A stretch of 64,000 bases of DNA from CAWCLK01 sp963796225 (GTDB lineage Bacteria > Actinomycetota > Nitriliruptoria > Nitriliruptorales > Nitriliruptoraceae), in NCBI GenBank assembly GCA_963796225.1, contig CAWCLK010000033.1, positions 1 to 64,000 of the forward strand, written 5' to 3'. Below the pieces are notes generated by a model. The model saw only the letters and a program-made list of their open reading frames with translations. It was not told the DNA's origin and made no database searches. Every line of letters starts with the position of its first letter. Positions within the stretch are counted from its first letter, which is position 1. Shown here one piece after another: positions 8,268-19,231 of the stretch. Made by a program: the position numbers and the translations under genes.

Positions 8268-9758
8268 ATGCTCGAGGCCCCCGTGCCCAGCCCTCGCCTG
8301 CCCGACCGCCGCACGCTGCTCGCCGCCCCGCGGCGGACCGTGGACCTGGCGCGGCGCACGACCCGCAGCGCCCTCACGCAGGCACGCGAGCAGGTCGCCC
8401 AGGTGCGGGGCGTGGACCAGCCGCTCGCCGTCCCCCCGCCCGGCAGCGGGCTGAAGCCCATCCTGGGCGACCCGGGCTGGCCGCTGCTCGGCCACTCGCT
8501 GGACTTCTTCGGGGACGTGCTGGACTTCGGACGCCAGCGGTACGAGCGGTACGGGCCGCTGTCCTGGGCCCGGGCCTTCGGGACCCGCATCGTGTCCGTG
8601 CTCGGTCCGGAGGCGGCCGCCGAGATCCTCACCAACCGGGACAAGGCCTTCGCCAACGGGCCGGGCTGGGAGTACTTCATCGGCCCGTTCTTCGAGCGAG
8701 GCCTGATGCTGCTCGACTTCGAGGAGCACCTGCACCACCGTCGCATCATGCAGCAGGCGTTCACCCGCGACCGGCTCGTCAGCTACCTCAAGGGCATGAA
8801 CGCCGTGCTGGGCGACGGCTTCGACGCGTGGCAGCCGCAGGATGGCTTCCGGTTCCACCCGGCCTTCAAGCAGCTCACCCTGGACCTGGCCACCGTGGTC
8901 TTCGTCGGCCACCACCTCGGTCCCGAGGCCGACGCGCTCAACCGCGCCTTCTTCGACACGGTCCAGGCCGGCACGGCCATCGTGCGGGCCCCGGTGCCGG
9001 GGGGCCGGTGGTGGAAGGGGCTGCAGGGTCGCCGCGTGCTCGAGGACTTCCTGCGGGCCGAGCTGCCGGCCAAGCGTGCCGGGCAGGGCGACGACCTGTT
9101 CACCGCGCTGTGCGACGCCACCGACGAGGACGGCAACGCCTTCACCGACGACGACGTCGTCAACCACATGATCTTCCTCCTGATGGCGGCCCACGACACC
9201 TCGACCACCACGATGACGACGCTGGTGTACGAGCTGGCGCGCCACCCCGAGTGGCAGGAGAGGCTGCGCGAGGAGTCGCGCGCGCTCGGGACCGACCACC
9301 TCGAGCACGAGGACCTCGAGCGGCTCCCCCATCACGCCATGGCCATCAAGGAGGCCCAGCGCATCATCGCCCCGGTGCCGGCGCTGGCGCGGTACGCCGT
9401 GAAGGACACCGAGGTGCTCGGCCACTACGTGCCGAAGGGCACGCGCCTGGGCGTCAGCACCTACTTCACGATGCGCATGGAGGAGCACTGGCCCGACCCC
9501 GACACCTTCGACCCGGACCGCTTCGCCGTCAGCGACAAGGAGGCCGGCCGGCACCCCTACGCCTGGATGCCCTTCGGGGGCGGGGTGCACAAGTGCATCG
9601 GGATGCACTTCGGCAACCTCGAGGTGACCGCGGCGTTGCACCAGTTCCTGCTTCGCTACGAGTGGTCCGTCCCGGACGGCTACGAGATGCCGGTCAACCT
9701 GGTGTCCCTGCCGTACCCCGACGACGGCCTGCCCATCGACCTGCGACCGGTGCGCTAG
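8268..9758 (+). CDS. Cytochrome P450
   Basis: A 496-residue soluble P450 that would hydroxylate a hydrophobic substrate using O2 and external electron donors. Seen: a proline-rich entry (VPPPGSGLKPILGDPGWPLLGH), the I-helix oxygen-activation motif AAHDTSTTT, the K-helix ExxR within IKEAQRIIAPVPALARYAV, the PERF-like FDPDRFAVSDKEAGRHPY, and the haem loop FGGGVHKCIGMHFG with axial Cys at about residue 443. The style (long N-terminus, PGWPLLGH, FGGGVHKCIG) resembles CYP51/CYP120-like groups. It is divergent from an MpaB-type oxygenase over operator B and is followed 2 bases later by a TetR gene. No ferredoxin gene is adjacent. Confidence 0.95.
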   Translation: MLEAPVPSPRLPDRRTLLAAPRRTVDLARRTTRSALTQAREQVAQVRGVDQPLAVPPPGSGLKPILGDPGWPLLGHSLDFFGDVLDFGRQRYERYGPLSWARAFGTRIVSVLGPEAAAEILTNRDKAFANGPGWEYFIGPFFERGLMLLDFEEHLHHRRIMQQAFTRDRLVSYLKGMNAVLGDGFDAWQPQDGFRFHPAFKQLTLDLATVVFVGHHLGPEADALNRAFFDTVQAGTAIVRAPVPGGRWWKGLQGRRVLEDFLRAELPAKRAGQGDDLFTALCDATDEDGNAFTDDDVVNHMIFLLMAAHDTSTTTMTTLVYELARHPEWQERLREESRALGTDHLEHEDLERLPHHAMAIKEAQRIIAPVPALARYAVKDTEVLGHYVPKGTRLGVSTYFTMRMEEHWPDPDTFDPDRFAVSDKEAGRHPYAWMPFGGGVHKCIGMHFGNLEVTAALHQFLLRYEWSVPDGYEMPVNLVSLPYPDDGLPIDLRPVR

Positions 9759-9760
9759 CC

Positions 9761-10462
9761 ATGTCCTCCTCCACGGCCGACCACCTGCTCGACGAGGTCC
9801 GAGACGCGGCCGAGGTCGACGACCAGACCTCCGCGCGCATCCTCGACGCGGCCCTCGACCGGTTCACGACCTTCGGGGTGCGTCGCACCACGATGGACGA
9901 CATCGCCTCCGCCGCGGGCATCGGCCGGGCCACCGTCTACCGCCGGTTCGCCGGCCGCGACGAGATCGTCCGGGCCGTGATCCTGCGCGAGATGGCCCGC
10001 TTCATCGGCGAGGTCGACGCCGCCGTGCAGGCCATCGACGACCCCCTCGAGCGGTTCGTCGAGGGGTTCGTCGCCACGCTGCGCGAGGCCCGCGAGAACC
10101 CCCTCCTGCGTCGCCTGCTCGAGGTCGAGCCCGACCTGCTGCTGCCCTTCCTCACCGTCCAGGGTGCCCCGGCCCTGTCCCTGTCCCGGGCCTACCTGTC
10201 CGAGGAGTTCCGTCGCTCCCAGGCCCAGGGGCACATCCGCGCCGACGTCGACGTGGACCTCGTGGCCGAGATGCTCGTGCGGCTGTGCCAGTCGCTGCTC
10301 CTGACGCCCGACGGGATGATCCGGCTCGACGACGACGCCGGCCTGCGCCGCCTGGCTCGGACCTACCTGGCGCCGGCCCTGTTCGTGCGCCTGAGACGCT
10401 CGCGCTCGCGGCCGCGTCGGCCGCCTGCGACCCGGTCGATGGGATGTGGCCACGCCATGTGA
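9761..10462 (+). CDS. TetR/AcrR-family regulator
   Basis: A 233-residue one-component repressor. The N-terminal helix-turn-helix is clear: ARILDAALDRFTTFGVRRTT, MDDIASAAGIGRATVYRRFA, GRDEIVRAVILRE. The remainder is a helical ligand and dimer domain, ending in a basic tail. The ATG lies just 2 bases after the P450 stop codon, so the two are co-transcribed from the operator B promoter. As the only TetR protein near the five 27-bp palindromes, it is the best candidate to bind them; that link is inference. The inducer is unknown, but co-regulation with oxygenases suggests a hydrophobic ligand. Confidence 0.92.
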   Translation: MSSSTADHLLDEVRDAAEVDDQTSARILDAALDRFTTFGVRRTTMDDIASAAGIGRATVYRRFAGRDEIVRAVILREMARFIGEVDAAVQAIDDPLERFVEGFVATLREARENPLLRRLLEVEPDLLLPFLTVQGAPALSLSRAYLSEEFRRSQAQGHIRADVDVDLVAEMLVRLCQSLLLTPDGMIRLDDDAGLRRLARTYLAPALFVRLRRSRSRPRRPPATRSMGCGHAM

Positions 10463-10589
10463 GGTGCCCAGCACTGTCCGCTCGGTCACATCGGGGCGGG
10501 CGTGGGCTCCGGACCCTGTGTGGAGCAACGTTCTGACCGGCGACCCGGACCCCGTCGTCGCCCACACCGGGAGAAGTGGAGCTGCACCG

Positions 10590-10833
10590 ATGGACCGAGA
10601 CACCGAGGATTCCGACCGAACCCCCGAGATCGTCGCCGCCGTCGACTACGAGACCGGCGTGATCCCCCTTGCCCGGCCCGGCGTGGTCGTGTGGCTCGAG
10701 GACGACGCGCCCGACCAGCAGGAGGTCGACCGGGCAGCCTCCATGCGCGCCCATCCCGCGAGCGGCTCGTCCGTCCGACGAGGACGAGGAGGACGAGGAC
10801 GCCTCCCACCCCCACCTCCGCGCCGTCAGCTAG
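10590..10833 (+). CDS. Small acidic hypothetical protein (one suspected frame break)
   Basis: I do not recognise a family. It starts MDRDTEDSDRTPEIVAAVDY, with GGAG about 10 bases upstream, and continues ETGVIPLARPGVVVWLEDDA. As given the frame reads on into the antisense of the next gene, but one base of slippage near 10765-10772 switches it to SDEDEEDEDASHPHLRAVS and a TAG at 10833, giving about 81 residues that are strongly acidic from end to end. The stop then abuts, tail to tail, the end of the monooxygenase at 10830. The consistent acidity across both frames supports this reading, but the gene remains tentative. Confidence 0.45.
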
Positions 10834-12357
10834 ACGCGTCTCCCGGTCAGACGGCGCGGATCGCGCGTTCGGGCGGGGCGCACGTCGTACTCGTCCAGGT
10901 CGGGTGCGGCCAGGGCGGTGCGGTGCTCCTCGGCGAGGAACGGCCACAGGGTGGGGTCGCCGTTCGCGTCGAGGTACCAGGAGTCGCAGCCACCGACCCA
11001 GGCGGTCTTCGGCATCTCCCGGGCGATCGCGTCGTTGAAGGCCGCCGTCGCCTCGGGCGGTGGGGGCCATCGTGATCCCCCGCTGGCCGATCACCTCGAC
11101 GCACTGGACGACGTAGCCGGCCTGGGTCTCGGCGGTCTGGATGAACGACTGGTTGCCCGCCGGCGAGTGGGGTCCCTGCAGCATGAAGAAGTTCGGGAAC
11201 CCGGGCATGGCGACGGTGCGGTGGCTGCGGGGGCCCTCGGCCCACGCCTGGTCCAGGGTCTCGCCGTCGCGCCCGGTGATCGCCATCGGTCGCATGAAGC
11301 GCTGGGCGTGGAACCCGGTGGCGAGGACCAGCACGTCGAGCTCGTGGACGACGCCGTCGGCGGTCTCGATCCCCTCGGGCACGACGCGGACGATGTCGTC
11401 GGTCACCACGTCGACGGTGTCGCGCTGGACCTCGCGGTAGAAGCCGCCCGAGATGATCAGGCGCTTGCACAGCGGGTCGTCGGTGGGGGTCAGCTTCGCG
11501 CGCAGCTCGGGGTCGCGCACCGTGCGCAGGCAGCCGCGGACCATCGCCCCGACCAGCCGACGTCGCCACCCGGGGCGGGTCGCGGCCTGGCTCATGGTCT
11601 TCTCGAACACCCACTGCCAGCCGCGGTGGGCGGCGCGCCCCAGGCCGGGGACCACCCGGTGCAGGGTCCGTCCCAGCGGCGTGTACGACAGGTTGGGCAG
11701 GCTGAGCACCCAGTGGGGCGTGCGCACGTAGAGGTCGAGCCGCTCGGCCACGCCGGCCAGGGCCGTGGTGATCTGGACCCCGGTCGAACCGGTCCCGATC
11801 ACGCCGACGCGCTGACCGTCGAGGCGGACGTCGTGGTCCCAGCGCGCCGAGTGGAAGCACGCCCCGCCGAAGTCGTCCAGTCCCGGGATGTCGGGAACCT
11901 TGGGGTCACGCAGCACGCCGGTGGCCGCGACCAGGACGTCGAACTCGTGCTCGGTCCCGTCGTCCAGGGTGACGCGCCACACGGGATCGTCCCACGTGGC
12001 GTCCTGCACGCGGGTGCCGAAGCGGATGAACCGGCGCAGGTCCAGGTCGTCGACGACGTGGTCGAGGTAGTCGAAGATCTCGCCGCCGGGTGCGAACACG
12101 CGGCTCCACCCGGGTACGGGCGCGAACGAGAACGAGTAGTACCGGGACGGCACGTCGCAGTACAGCCCCGGGTAGGTGTTGTCCCGCCACGTGCCACCGA
12201 CCCGCTGCGAGGCCTCGAACACGGTGAAGGTGTCGATGCCGGCGTCGCGCAGCAGGGCGGCCGTCGCGATCCCGGACGCGCCCGCCCCCACGATGGCCAC
12301 GCGTGGTGACGTGCGGGCGGGGGAGGAGGGCGACGGGGCGGGGCGGGTGGCGGTCAC
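10830..12357 (-). CDS. Baeyer-Villiger-type flavin monooxygenase (one frame break)
   Basis: An NADPH- and FAD-dependent monooxygenase of about 510 residues. From the GTG at 12357: RVAIVGAGASGIATAALL (FAD Rossmann GxGxxG), FEASQRVGGTWRDNTYPGL, CDVPSRYYSFSF, the Baeyer-Villiger fingerprint FGGACFHSARWDHDV, and the NADPH fold RVGVIGTGSTGVQITTAL. Later FYREVQRDTVDVV and VLATGFHAQRFM. The frame breaks near 11055 after GITMAPT and resumes as EATAAFNDAIAREMPKTAWV to the stop, so one extra base is likely. It lies downstream of the acetoacetate-decarboxylase-like gene, separated by operator D. It could insert oxygen into a ketone formed by the neighbouring oxidases (inference). Confidence 0.88.
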
Positions 12358-12384
12358 GCGGGGGCCTCGACGGTCGGCGACGAA

Positions 12385-12411
12385 CGGAACGATACCGATC
12401 AGATCGTTCCG
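12385..12411. promoter_or_regulatory. 27-bp palindromic operator, site D
   Basis: The best dyad of the set: CGGAACGAT (12385-12393) and ATCGTTCCG (12403-12411) are perfect 9-base arms around ACCGATCAG. In reverse complement it closely matches site C. It lies 28 bases upstream of the monooxygenase GTG at 12357 and 24 bases after the end of the preceding gene, so it would give the monooxygenase its own regulated promoter. Confidence 0.8.
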
Positions 12412-12434
12412 ATATCCACTTGGAGGGGGACGGG

Positions 12435-13202
12435 TCAGCGCAGCGGTTCGGCCGGTTCGAAGTCCATGGTCGCGTGCTCGATCCAGGCCGTGGCGAGCGC
12501 CCGCGACCCCACGCCCCAGCCGCGCAGCCGGTCGGCGATCGGGTGGGTGCCGAGCCGCACCCGCGCCCCGCCGGGCCCGACGCGCATCCCGGACCCGTGC
12601 ATGGCCAGCCGGGTGCGCCACACGATCCCGTCGTGGAGCGTGTAGGCGTGCGAGACCTGCGCCGGGACGGGCAGCCGGCCGCCCCGTGGGACGGTCAGCT
12701 CGACGACCTCGCCCTCGTCGGTGGCCCACCGCAGCCCGGCACGCCGGTCCGACATGCGCCACTCGAGCCGGTCCACCGTCTTGGGAAAGCCCCAGATGCG
12801 CTCGCCGGCCTCCCGGGTGAACGCCTGGGACACGGGCATGTGGTGCACGAAGACGCCGTACCGCCCCGCCAGCACGTCCTGCAGCGACGCCAGCGCCCCG
12901 TCGTCGTGGCCGGGGCGGACCACCGAGGCGACCACGCCCTCGTCGTAGTCGCCCAGCGGGTTCTCGACGTACTGGACCGCCAGCAGCGCGACCAGCGTGC
13001 GGCCGGGGCGGGTCTGGACGGGGCGCAGCCCGGCCGGCAGGTCGTCGCCCACGGCCGCGGCATCGGCGGCCATCAGCGCCATGCCGGCGCGGGCATGCCC
13101 GATGTGGCAGGGCAGGCGCACCTCCTCGCCCTGGATCAGGTAGCGGTCGTGGCCGGGGCCGGCCGTGGCCGGGTCGTGGGGCGCACGCGTGGTGGTGGAC
13201 AC
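12435..13202 (-). CDS. Acetoacetate decarboxylase-family protein
   Basis: A 255-residue protein with the acetoacetate decarboxylase fold. Visible blocks are VALLAVQYVENPLGDYDEGV, YGVFVHHMPVSQAFTREAGE, and RIWGFPKTVDRLEW; GFPK holds the Lys that forms the Schiff base in true decarboxylases. The family also includes enzymes with other activities on 1,3-dicarbonyl or hydroxylated substrates, so the reaction is open. Start MSTTTRAPHDP at 13202. It lies 22 bases after the molybdopterin oxidoreductase on the same strand and is probably driven from operator E. Confidence 0.8.
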   Translation of the reverse strand: MSTTTRAPHDPATAGPGHDRYLIQGEEVRLPCHIGHARAGMALMAADAAAVGDDLPAGLRPVQTRPGRTLVALLAVQYVENPLGDYDEGVVASVVRPGHDDGALASLQDVLAGRYGVFVHHMPVSQAFTREAGERIWGFPKTVDRLEWRMSDRRAGLRWATDEGEVVELTVPRGGRLPVPAQVSHAYTLHDGIVWRTRLAMHGSGMRVGPGGARVRLGTHPIADRLRGWGVGSRALATAWIEHATMDFEPAEPLR

Positions 13203-13224
13203 CGTCGGGGCCTTTCGTGCCGGG

Positions 13225-15495
13225 TCAGGCGGTGGGAACGGGCTCGGCGGCGGTCACGCGCACCCAGGTCGCGTTCAGGGCGCCGTTGCCCGACAGCTGG
13301 TCGAGCAGCGTGGCGTCGGTCAGCAGGTTGACGTTGGCGCCGGGGTGGGCCGCGGCGGTGGACCAGCCGACGCCCTTGACGTCGTGGCCCCAGCCGTGCG
13401 GGATCGCCACCACGCCCCGCCGGATCTCGTCGCTGACCTCCAGCGGCACCTCGATGGCGCCGACGGGGGACACCACGCGGACGGCCTGCCCGTCGAGCAG
13501 GTCCCGCGCGACCGCGTCGTCGGGGTGCATCAGCGCCGTGCACCGGTCCCGTCCCTTGACCATGGTCGGGACGTTGTGCATCCACGAGTTGTTGGACCGC
13601 AGGTGGCGCCGGCCGATCAGCTGCAGGTCGAAGGTGTCGTCGGACCGCCCCGCGTCGATCTCGGCGCCGTCGTCGTCGGCCGCCCCGCCGAACAGCGTGG
13701 CGGCCTCGTCGAGCAGCAGTGGCGGGGCGAGGTGCACCCGGCCGTCCTCGGTGCGCACGACCTTCGACAGGCGGTGCTCCTCGAGCGGGCCGAGGTCGAT
13801 GCCGCCCCGCGCCCGCTTGACCTTCCGCAGCGTCAGCCCGCGCGGCCCGCGGCGCAGCACGCCCTGGGGCCCGGCCGCGATCAGGGCCGCGAGCACCACG
13901 TCGGGCGGGGCGCCCGACGACAGCAGCCGCAGCACCCACCCGGTGCGGTCCTCGACGGCGCGCAGCACCGACGGCACGGCGGGCAGGTCGCGGACGACCG
14001 GGAGCCGCGAGACCCGTGGGCGGGGCAGCAGCTCGCTGGCCACGCCGAGGATGAGCTGCCAGTCGTGGCGGCTGTCGGCGGGCGGGTCCATCGCCGCCGG
14101 CGAGTACCGGGCGTTGTTGCGCACCCCGAGGTAGGGGAAGATCAGGTCGAACTCGCCCCGCTCGAGGTGCGACGTCGGCGGCAGGATCACGTCGGCGTGA
14201 CGGCTGGTCTCGGTCACGTACAGGTCGATGGAGACCTGGAAGTCGAGCTGTGTGAAGGCGTGGTCCAGCCGCCCCGCGTCCGGGGTCGACAGGCACGGGT
14301 TGCCGGCGTGGACGATCATCGCGCGGACCTGGCCCTCGCCGGGGGTGAGGATCTCGTCCGCGAGCGTGGCCACGGGCAGCTCGCCGCCGAGCTCGGGCAG
14401 GTCGCGCACGCGGCTGCGCCAGCGGTCGCGCCCCGACGGGCCGGCGACGGTCCGCAGCAGCCAGGCCAGGTCCACCGGTGGCGTGGAGAACATCTGCCCG
14501 CCGGCCCGGTCGAGGTTGCCCGTCACGGCGTTGAGCGCGTTGACCAGCCAGTGGGTGACCGACCCGGTCGTGTGGTGGCACACGCCGATGCGGGCGTAGG
14601 CGACGGCCGCTCGGCCGCGGCGAACGCGCGGGCCTGGGCGACGGATCGTGTCGGCCGCCACGCCGCTGGGACCGCTGGCGCGTTGCGGGGTCCAGGGCGC
14701 GACCAGGTCCCGCAGCTCGTCCCAGCCCGACAGGCGTCCGCCCAGGTGCGGGGGCATGGGCAGCCCGTCGTCGAACAGCACGTGCAGCATGCCCGCGAGC
14801 AGGTACGGGTCGCCGCCGGGGCGCACCGCCACGTGGTTGTCGGCGATGCGGGCGGTCTCGGTGCGCCGCGGGTCGACCACGACGACCGTCCCGCCCCGCT
14901 TCCGGATGGCCTTGATGCGGCCTCGGGCGTCGGGCATCGTCGTGATCGAGCCGTTGGACACGGCCGGGTTCGCCCCGAGGATCAGCAGGTGGTCGGTGCG
15001 GTCGACGTCGGCGATGGGGAACACCGCGTGGTCGCCGAACATCTCGAGGTAGGCGACGTACTGCGGGAACTGGTCCACCGACGACGCCGAGAAGACGTTG
15101 CGCGACCGCAGGACCTTGCGCAGCACCTCGAGGTACATCGCCGAGGGCGAGTGCGCCGACGGGTTGCCGACGTACATCCCGATGGCGTCGCGCCCGTGCT
15201 CGCGCCGGATGCGTCGCAGGTTGTCGCCGACGATCGCGAACGCCTCGTCCCAGGAGCACTCCTCGAACCCGTCGCCGACCTTCTTCAGTGGTCGCCGCAG
15301 CCGGTCCGGGTCGTGGTGCAGGTCGGCCAGCGCGGTGCCCTTCGGACAGATGTAGCCGTGGCTCATCACGTCCTCGGGGTCCCCCTCGATGCGCCCGACG
15401 ACCTCGTGCCCGTCGACCTCCTCGACGTCCACGAGGATCCCGCAGTGGGCCTCGCACAGCTGGCACTGCCGTGCCACGGTCCGGGTGCTCCCCAC
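13225..15495 (-). CDS. Molybdopterin-dependent oxidoreductase with N-terminal 4Fe-4S site
   Basis: A 757-residue DMSO-reductase/formate-dehydrogenase superfamily protein. From GTG 15495 (GGTGAGGGAGAG upstream): CQLCEAHCGI gives Cys 11, 14 and 18, and YICPKGTALADLH gives Cys 50 for the 4Fe-4S cluster. Then LLILGANPAVSNGSITTMPD, VVVDPRRTETARIAD, NALNAVTGNLDRAGGQMF, MIVHAGNPCLSTPDAG, HADVILPPTSHLERGEFD and a C-terminal dinucleotide-binding domain (NNSWMHNVPTMVKG, VAIPHGWGHD). No Tat signal, so it is cytoplasmic. The segment around 14600-14640 reads poorly (RRPGPRVRRGRA) while another frame there gives VAQARAFAAAER, so two compensating indels are likely. The electron partner and substrate are not evident. 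Confidence 0.92.
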   Translation of the reverse strand: MGSTRTVARQCQLCEAHCGILVDVEEVDGHEVVGRIEGDPEDVMSHGYICPKGTALADLHHDPDRLRRPLKKVGDGFEECSWDEAFAIVGDNLRRIRREHGRDAIGMYVGNPSAHSPSAMYLEVLRKVLRSRNVFSASSVDQFPQYVAYLEMFGDHAVFPIADVDRTDHLLILGANPAVSNGSITTMPDARGRIKAIRKRGGTVVVVDPRRTETARIADNHVAVRPGGDPYLLAGMLHVLFDDGLPMPPHLGGRLSGWDELRDLVAPWTPQRASGPSGVAADTIRRPGPRVRRGRAAVAYARIGVCHHTTGSVTHWLVNALNAVTGNLDRAGGQMFSTPPVDLAWLLRTVAGPSGRDRWRSRVRDLPELGGELPVATLADEILTPGEGQVRAMIVHAGNPCLSTPDAGRLDHAFTQLDFQVSIDLYVTETSRHADVILPPTSHLERGEFDLIFPYLGVRNNARYSPAAMDPPADSRHDWQLILGVASELLPRPRVSRLPVVRDLPAVPSVLRAVEDRTGWVLRLLSSGAPPDVVLAALIAAGPQGVLRRGPRGLTLRKVKRARGGIDLGPLEEHRLSKVVRTEDGRVHLAPPLLLDEAATLFGGAADDDGAEIDAGRSDDTFDLQLIGRRHLRSNNSWMHNVPTMVKGRDRCTALMHPDDAVARDLLDGQAVRVVSPVGAIEVPLEVSDEIRRGVVAIPHGWGHDVKGVGWSTAAAHPGANVNLLTDATLLDQLSGNGALNATWVRVTAAEPVPTA

Positions 15496-15510
15496 GCGCT
15501 CTCCCTCACC

Positions 15511-15537
15511 TGAGACGAATTGGCTGAGAACGTATCG
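15511..15537. promoter_or_regulatory. 27-bp operator-like site E
   Basis: Begins TGAGACGAATTGGCTG and ends AGAACGTATCG. It matches site A at 17 of 27 positions in the same register and keeps all ten positions invariant among sites A-D, but it is the weakest dyad of the set. It lies 16 bases upstream of the GTG of the molybdopterin oxidoreductase. The rest of the 205-base gap to the fadJ-like stop shows nothing recognisable. Confidence 0.6.
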
Positions 15538-15700
15538 CGCGCGCCCCGCGACCCCCACCTCCGACGCGGTGGCGATGGGTCCGGCCGTGGGACTCGAGTC
15601 GCCGACCGTGTGCGGGGTGCGGACGAACCCGACGGGCGACGCAGCGGCTGCCGGGGTCCCGATGGGGCCCGGCGCGATCCGCTCGCGCCCGTCGGAGGGC

Positions 15701-17908
15701 TCAGGCCGTGGCGCGGTCGGGGCGCAGCGGCTCGCCGGCCTCGGCCTTGTCCTTCAGCGACTGCGGCGGGTCGAAGCGGTCGCCGTAGCGGTCGGCCAGC
15801 TCCTTGCAGCGCGCCACGAAGCCCGTGGTGCCGCCGGGGTACTGGTCGACGTACTGGGCGACGCCGCCCGTCCAGGCCGGGAAGCCGATGCCGAAGATCG
15901 AGCCGATGTTGGCGTCGGGGAACGTCATCGAGGACGCCCTCGTCGAAGCACTTGACGGTCTCGAGCGCCTCGGCGAACAGCATCCGCTCCTTGAGGTCAC
16001 GGATGAGCTCGGCGTCGTCGTCGTGCAGCGTCTTGTCGTCGGCGATGTCGAAGTGCTCCCAGAGCCCGGACCACAGGCCGGCACGCTTGCCGTCCTCGCC
16101 GTACTCGTAGAAGCCCTTGCCCGACGAGCGGCCCTCGCGGCCGAACTCGTCGATCATGCGGTCGACGATGGCCTCGGCCGGGTGCGGGACGTAGGTCTCG
16201 CCCGCGGCCTCGACCGACGCGATGTACTCGTTGCGGATCTTGCGCGGCAGCGTGAGCGTCAGCTCGTCGAGCAGCTGCAGCGGCGGGGCCGGGTAGCCGG
16301 CCTGCTCGCCCGCACGCTCGATGAGCACCGGGTTGACGCCCTCGCCGAGCGCCGCGACGGCCTCGTTGATGAACGTGCCGATGACGCGGCTGGTGAAGAA
16401 CCCACGCGAGTCGTTGACCACGATCGGGGTCTTCTTGATCTGCATGACGACGTCGATGGCCTTCGCCAGCGCCGCGTCGGAGGTCTTCTCGCCCCGGATG
16501 ATCTCGACCAGCGGCATCTTGTCCACCGGCGAGAAGAAGTGCAGGCCGATGAAGTCGGCCTGGCGCTCGACGCCCTCGGCCAGCTCGGTGATCGGGATGG
16601 TCGAGGTGTTCGAGCACAGCAGCGCGTCGTCGTTCACGACCGGCTCGAGGTCACCGAAGACCTGGTGCTTGAGGTCGGTCGACTCGAACACGGCCTCGAT
16701 GACGAGGTCGCAGCCGGCGAGGTCGGCGTAGTCGTCGGTCGGCGTGATCCGGGCCAGCAGCTCGTCACCCTTCTCCTGGGTGACCTTGCCCTTGCTGACG
16801 CCCTTCTCGACGAGCGTGCGCGAGTAGTCCTTGCCCTTCTCGGCGTTCTCGGTCGAGATGTCCTTGAGGACGACCTCGATGCCGGACTTCGCGCACTGGT
16901 AGGCGATGCCCGCCCCCATCATGCCGGCGCCCAGCACGGCGACCTTCGTCGCCTTCCACTGGTCGAAGCCGTCGGGGCGGGACTTGCCCTTGTTGATGGC
17001 CTGCAGGTCGAAGAAGAACGCCTGCGTCATGTTCTTGGACTGCTGGCTGTTGCAGACCAGGTCCACGAAGTAGCGGGTCTCGATCTGCATCGCGTTGTCG
17101 ACGTCGACCTGCGCACCCTCGTAGACGGCCGCCATGATGTGGTGCGGGGCGTCGTAGTGGGCGCCCTTCATCTGCTTCTTGAGGTTGGCGGCCAGCGCCG
17201 GGGAGTTCTGGGCGAACATCGGGTGGGACGGCGCCCCGCCCGGCATCCGGTAGCCCTTCTGGTCCCAGGGCTGGGCCGACTCGGGGTGCTCGGCGATCCA
17301 CGCCCGCGCGTCGGCGAGCATGGTGTCCTCGTCGGCCACGACGGCGTCGATCACGCCGACGTCCTTGGCCTTGGCGACCTTCATCTGCTGGCCCTGGACG
17401 AGCACGTTCAGCAGCCCGTTCATGATGCCGAGCAGGCGCGGGACGCGCACGCACCCGCCGCCGCCGGGCAGCAGGCCGAGCGTGACCTCGGGCAGCCCGA
17501 TGACGGTCTTCGGGTTGTCGATGGCGATGCGGTGGTGGCAGGCCAGGGCGATCTCGAGCCCGCCGCCGAGCGCCGAGCCGTTGATCGCGGCGACGACCGG
17601 CTTGCCGAGCGTCTCGATGGTGCGCATCGCCGCCTTGATGCGGTTGGACTGCGCGGCGACGTCGTCGGCGTCCTCGGGGGTCGCCTTGATGAGGTCGCGC
17701 AGGTCGCCGCCGGCGAAGAAGGTGGACTTGGCCGACGTGATGATGATGCCGGCGATGTCGTCCTTCTCGTCCTCGAGCTGCTTCGCGACCTTCTCGTAGC
17801 TGTCGACGAAGTCGGCGTTCATCGTGTTGGCGGACTGGTTCGGGTCGTCGAGCGTCAGCGTGACGATCCCGTCGCCGTCCTTGTCGTAGCGGATGGTGTC
17901 AGTGTCAT
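15701..17908 (-). CDS. fadJ: Fatty acid oxidation multifunctional protein (enoyl-CoA hydratase / 3-hydroxyacyl-CoA dehydrogenase), frame breaks at both ends
   Basis: About 735 residues. The N-terminal crotonase domain shows STFFAGGDLRDLIKATPED, KPVVAAINGSALGGGLEIAL (oxyanion hole) and GLPEVTLGLLPGGGG (with a catalytic Glu). The central dehydrogenase has KVAVLGAGMMGAGIAYQCAK for NAD and FIGLHFFSPVDKMPLVEIIR; the C-terminal domain has ERAGEQAGYPAPPLQLLDEL and GKGFYEYGEDGKRAGLWSGL. It does the hydration and oxidation steps between the acyl-CoA dehydrogenases and the thiolase next door. The frame must shift near 17895 (ATG 17908 reads MTDT only with a two-base change) and near 15925, after DEGVL and before TFPDANIGSIFGIGFPAW. 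Third gene of a minus-strand operon. Confidence 0.9.
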
Positions 17909-17955
17909 GGGTGTCTGGTCCTCGTCAGGTCGGTGGGGGAGACTCATCGGGCGCG

Positions 17956-19167
<1,212 letters not shown>

Positions 19168-19231
19168 GGGGTGCTCCTTCGTTGAGCGGGGGGTGGGACG
19201 AGTGTGTCGGGGGAGGGTGGTCAGGGAGAAC

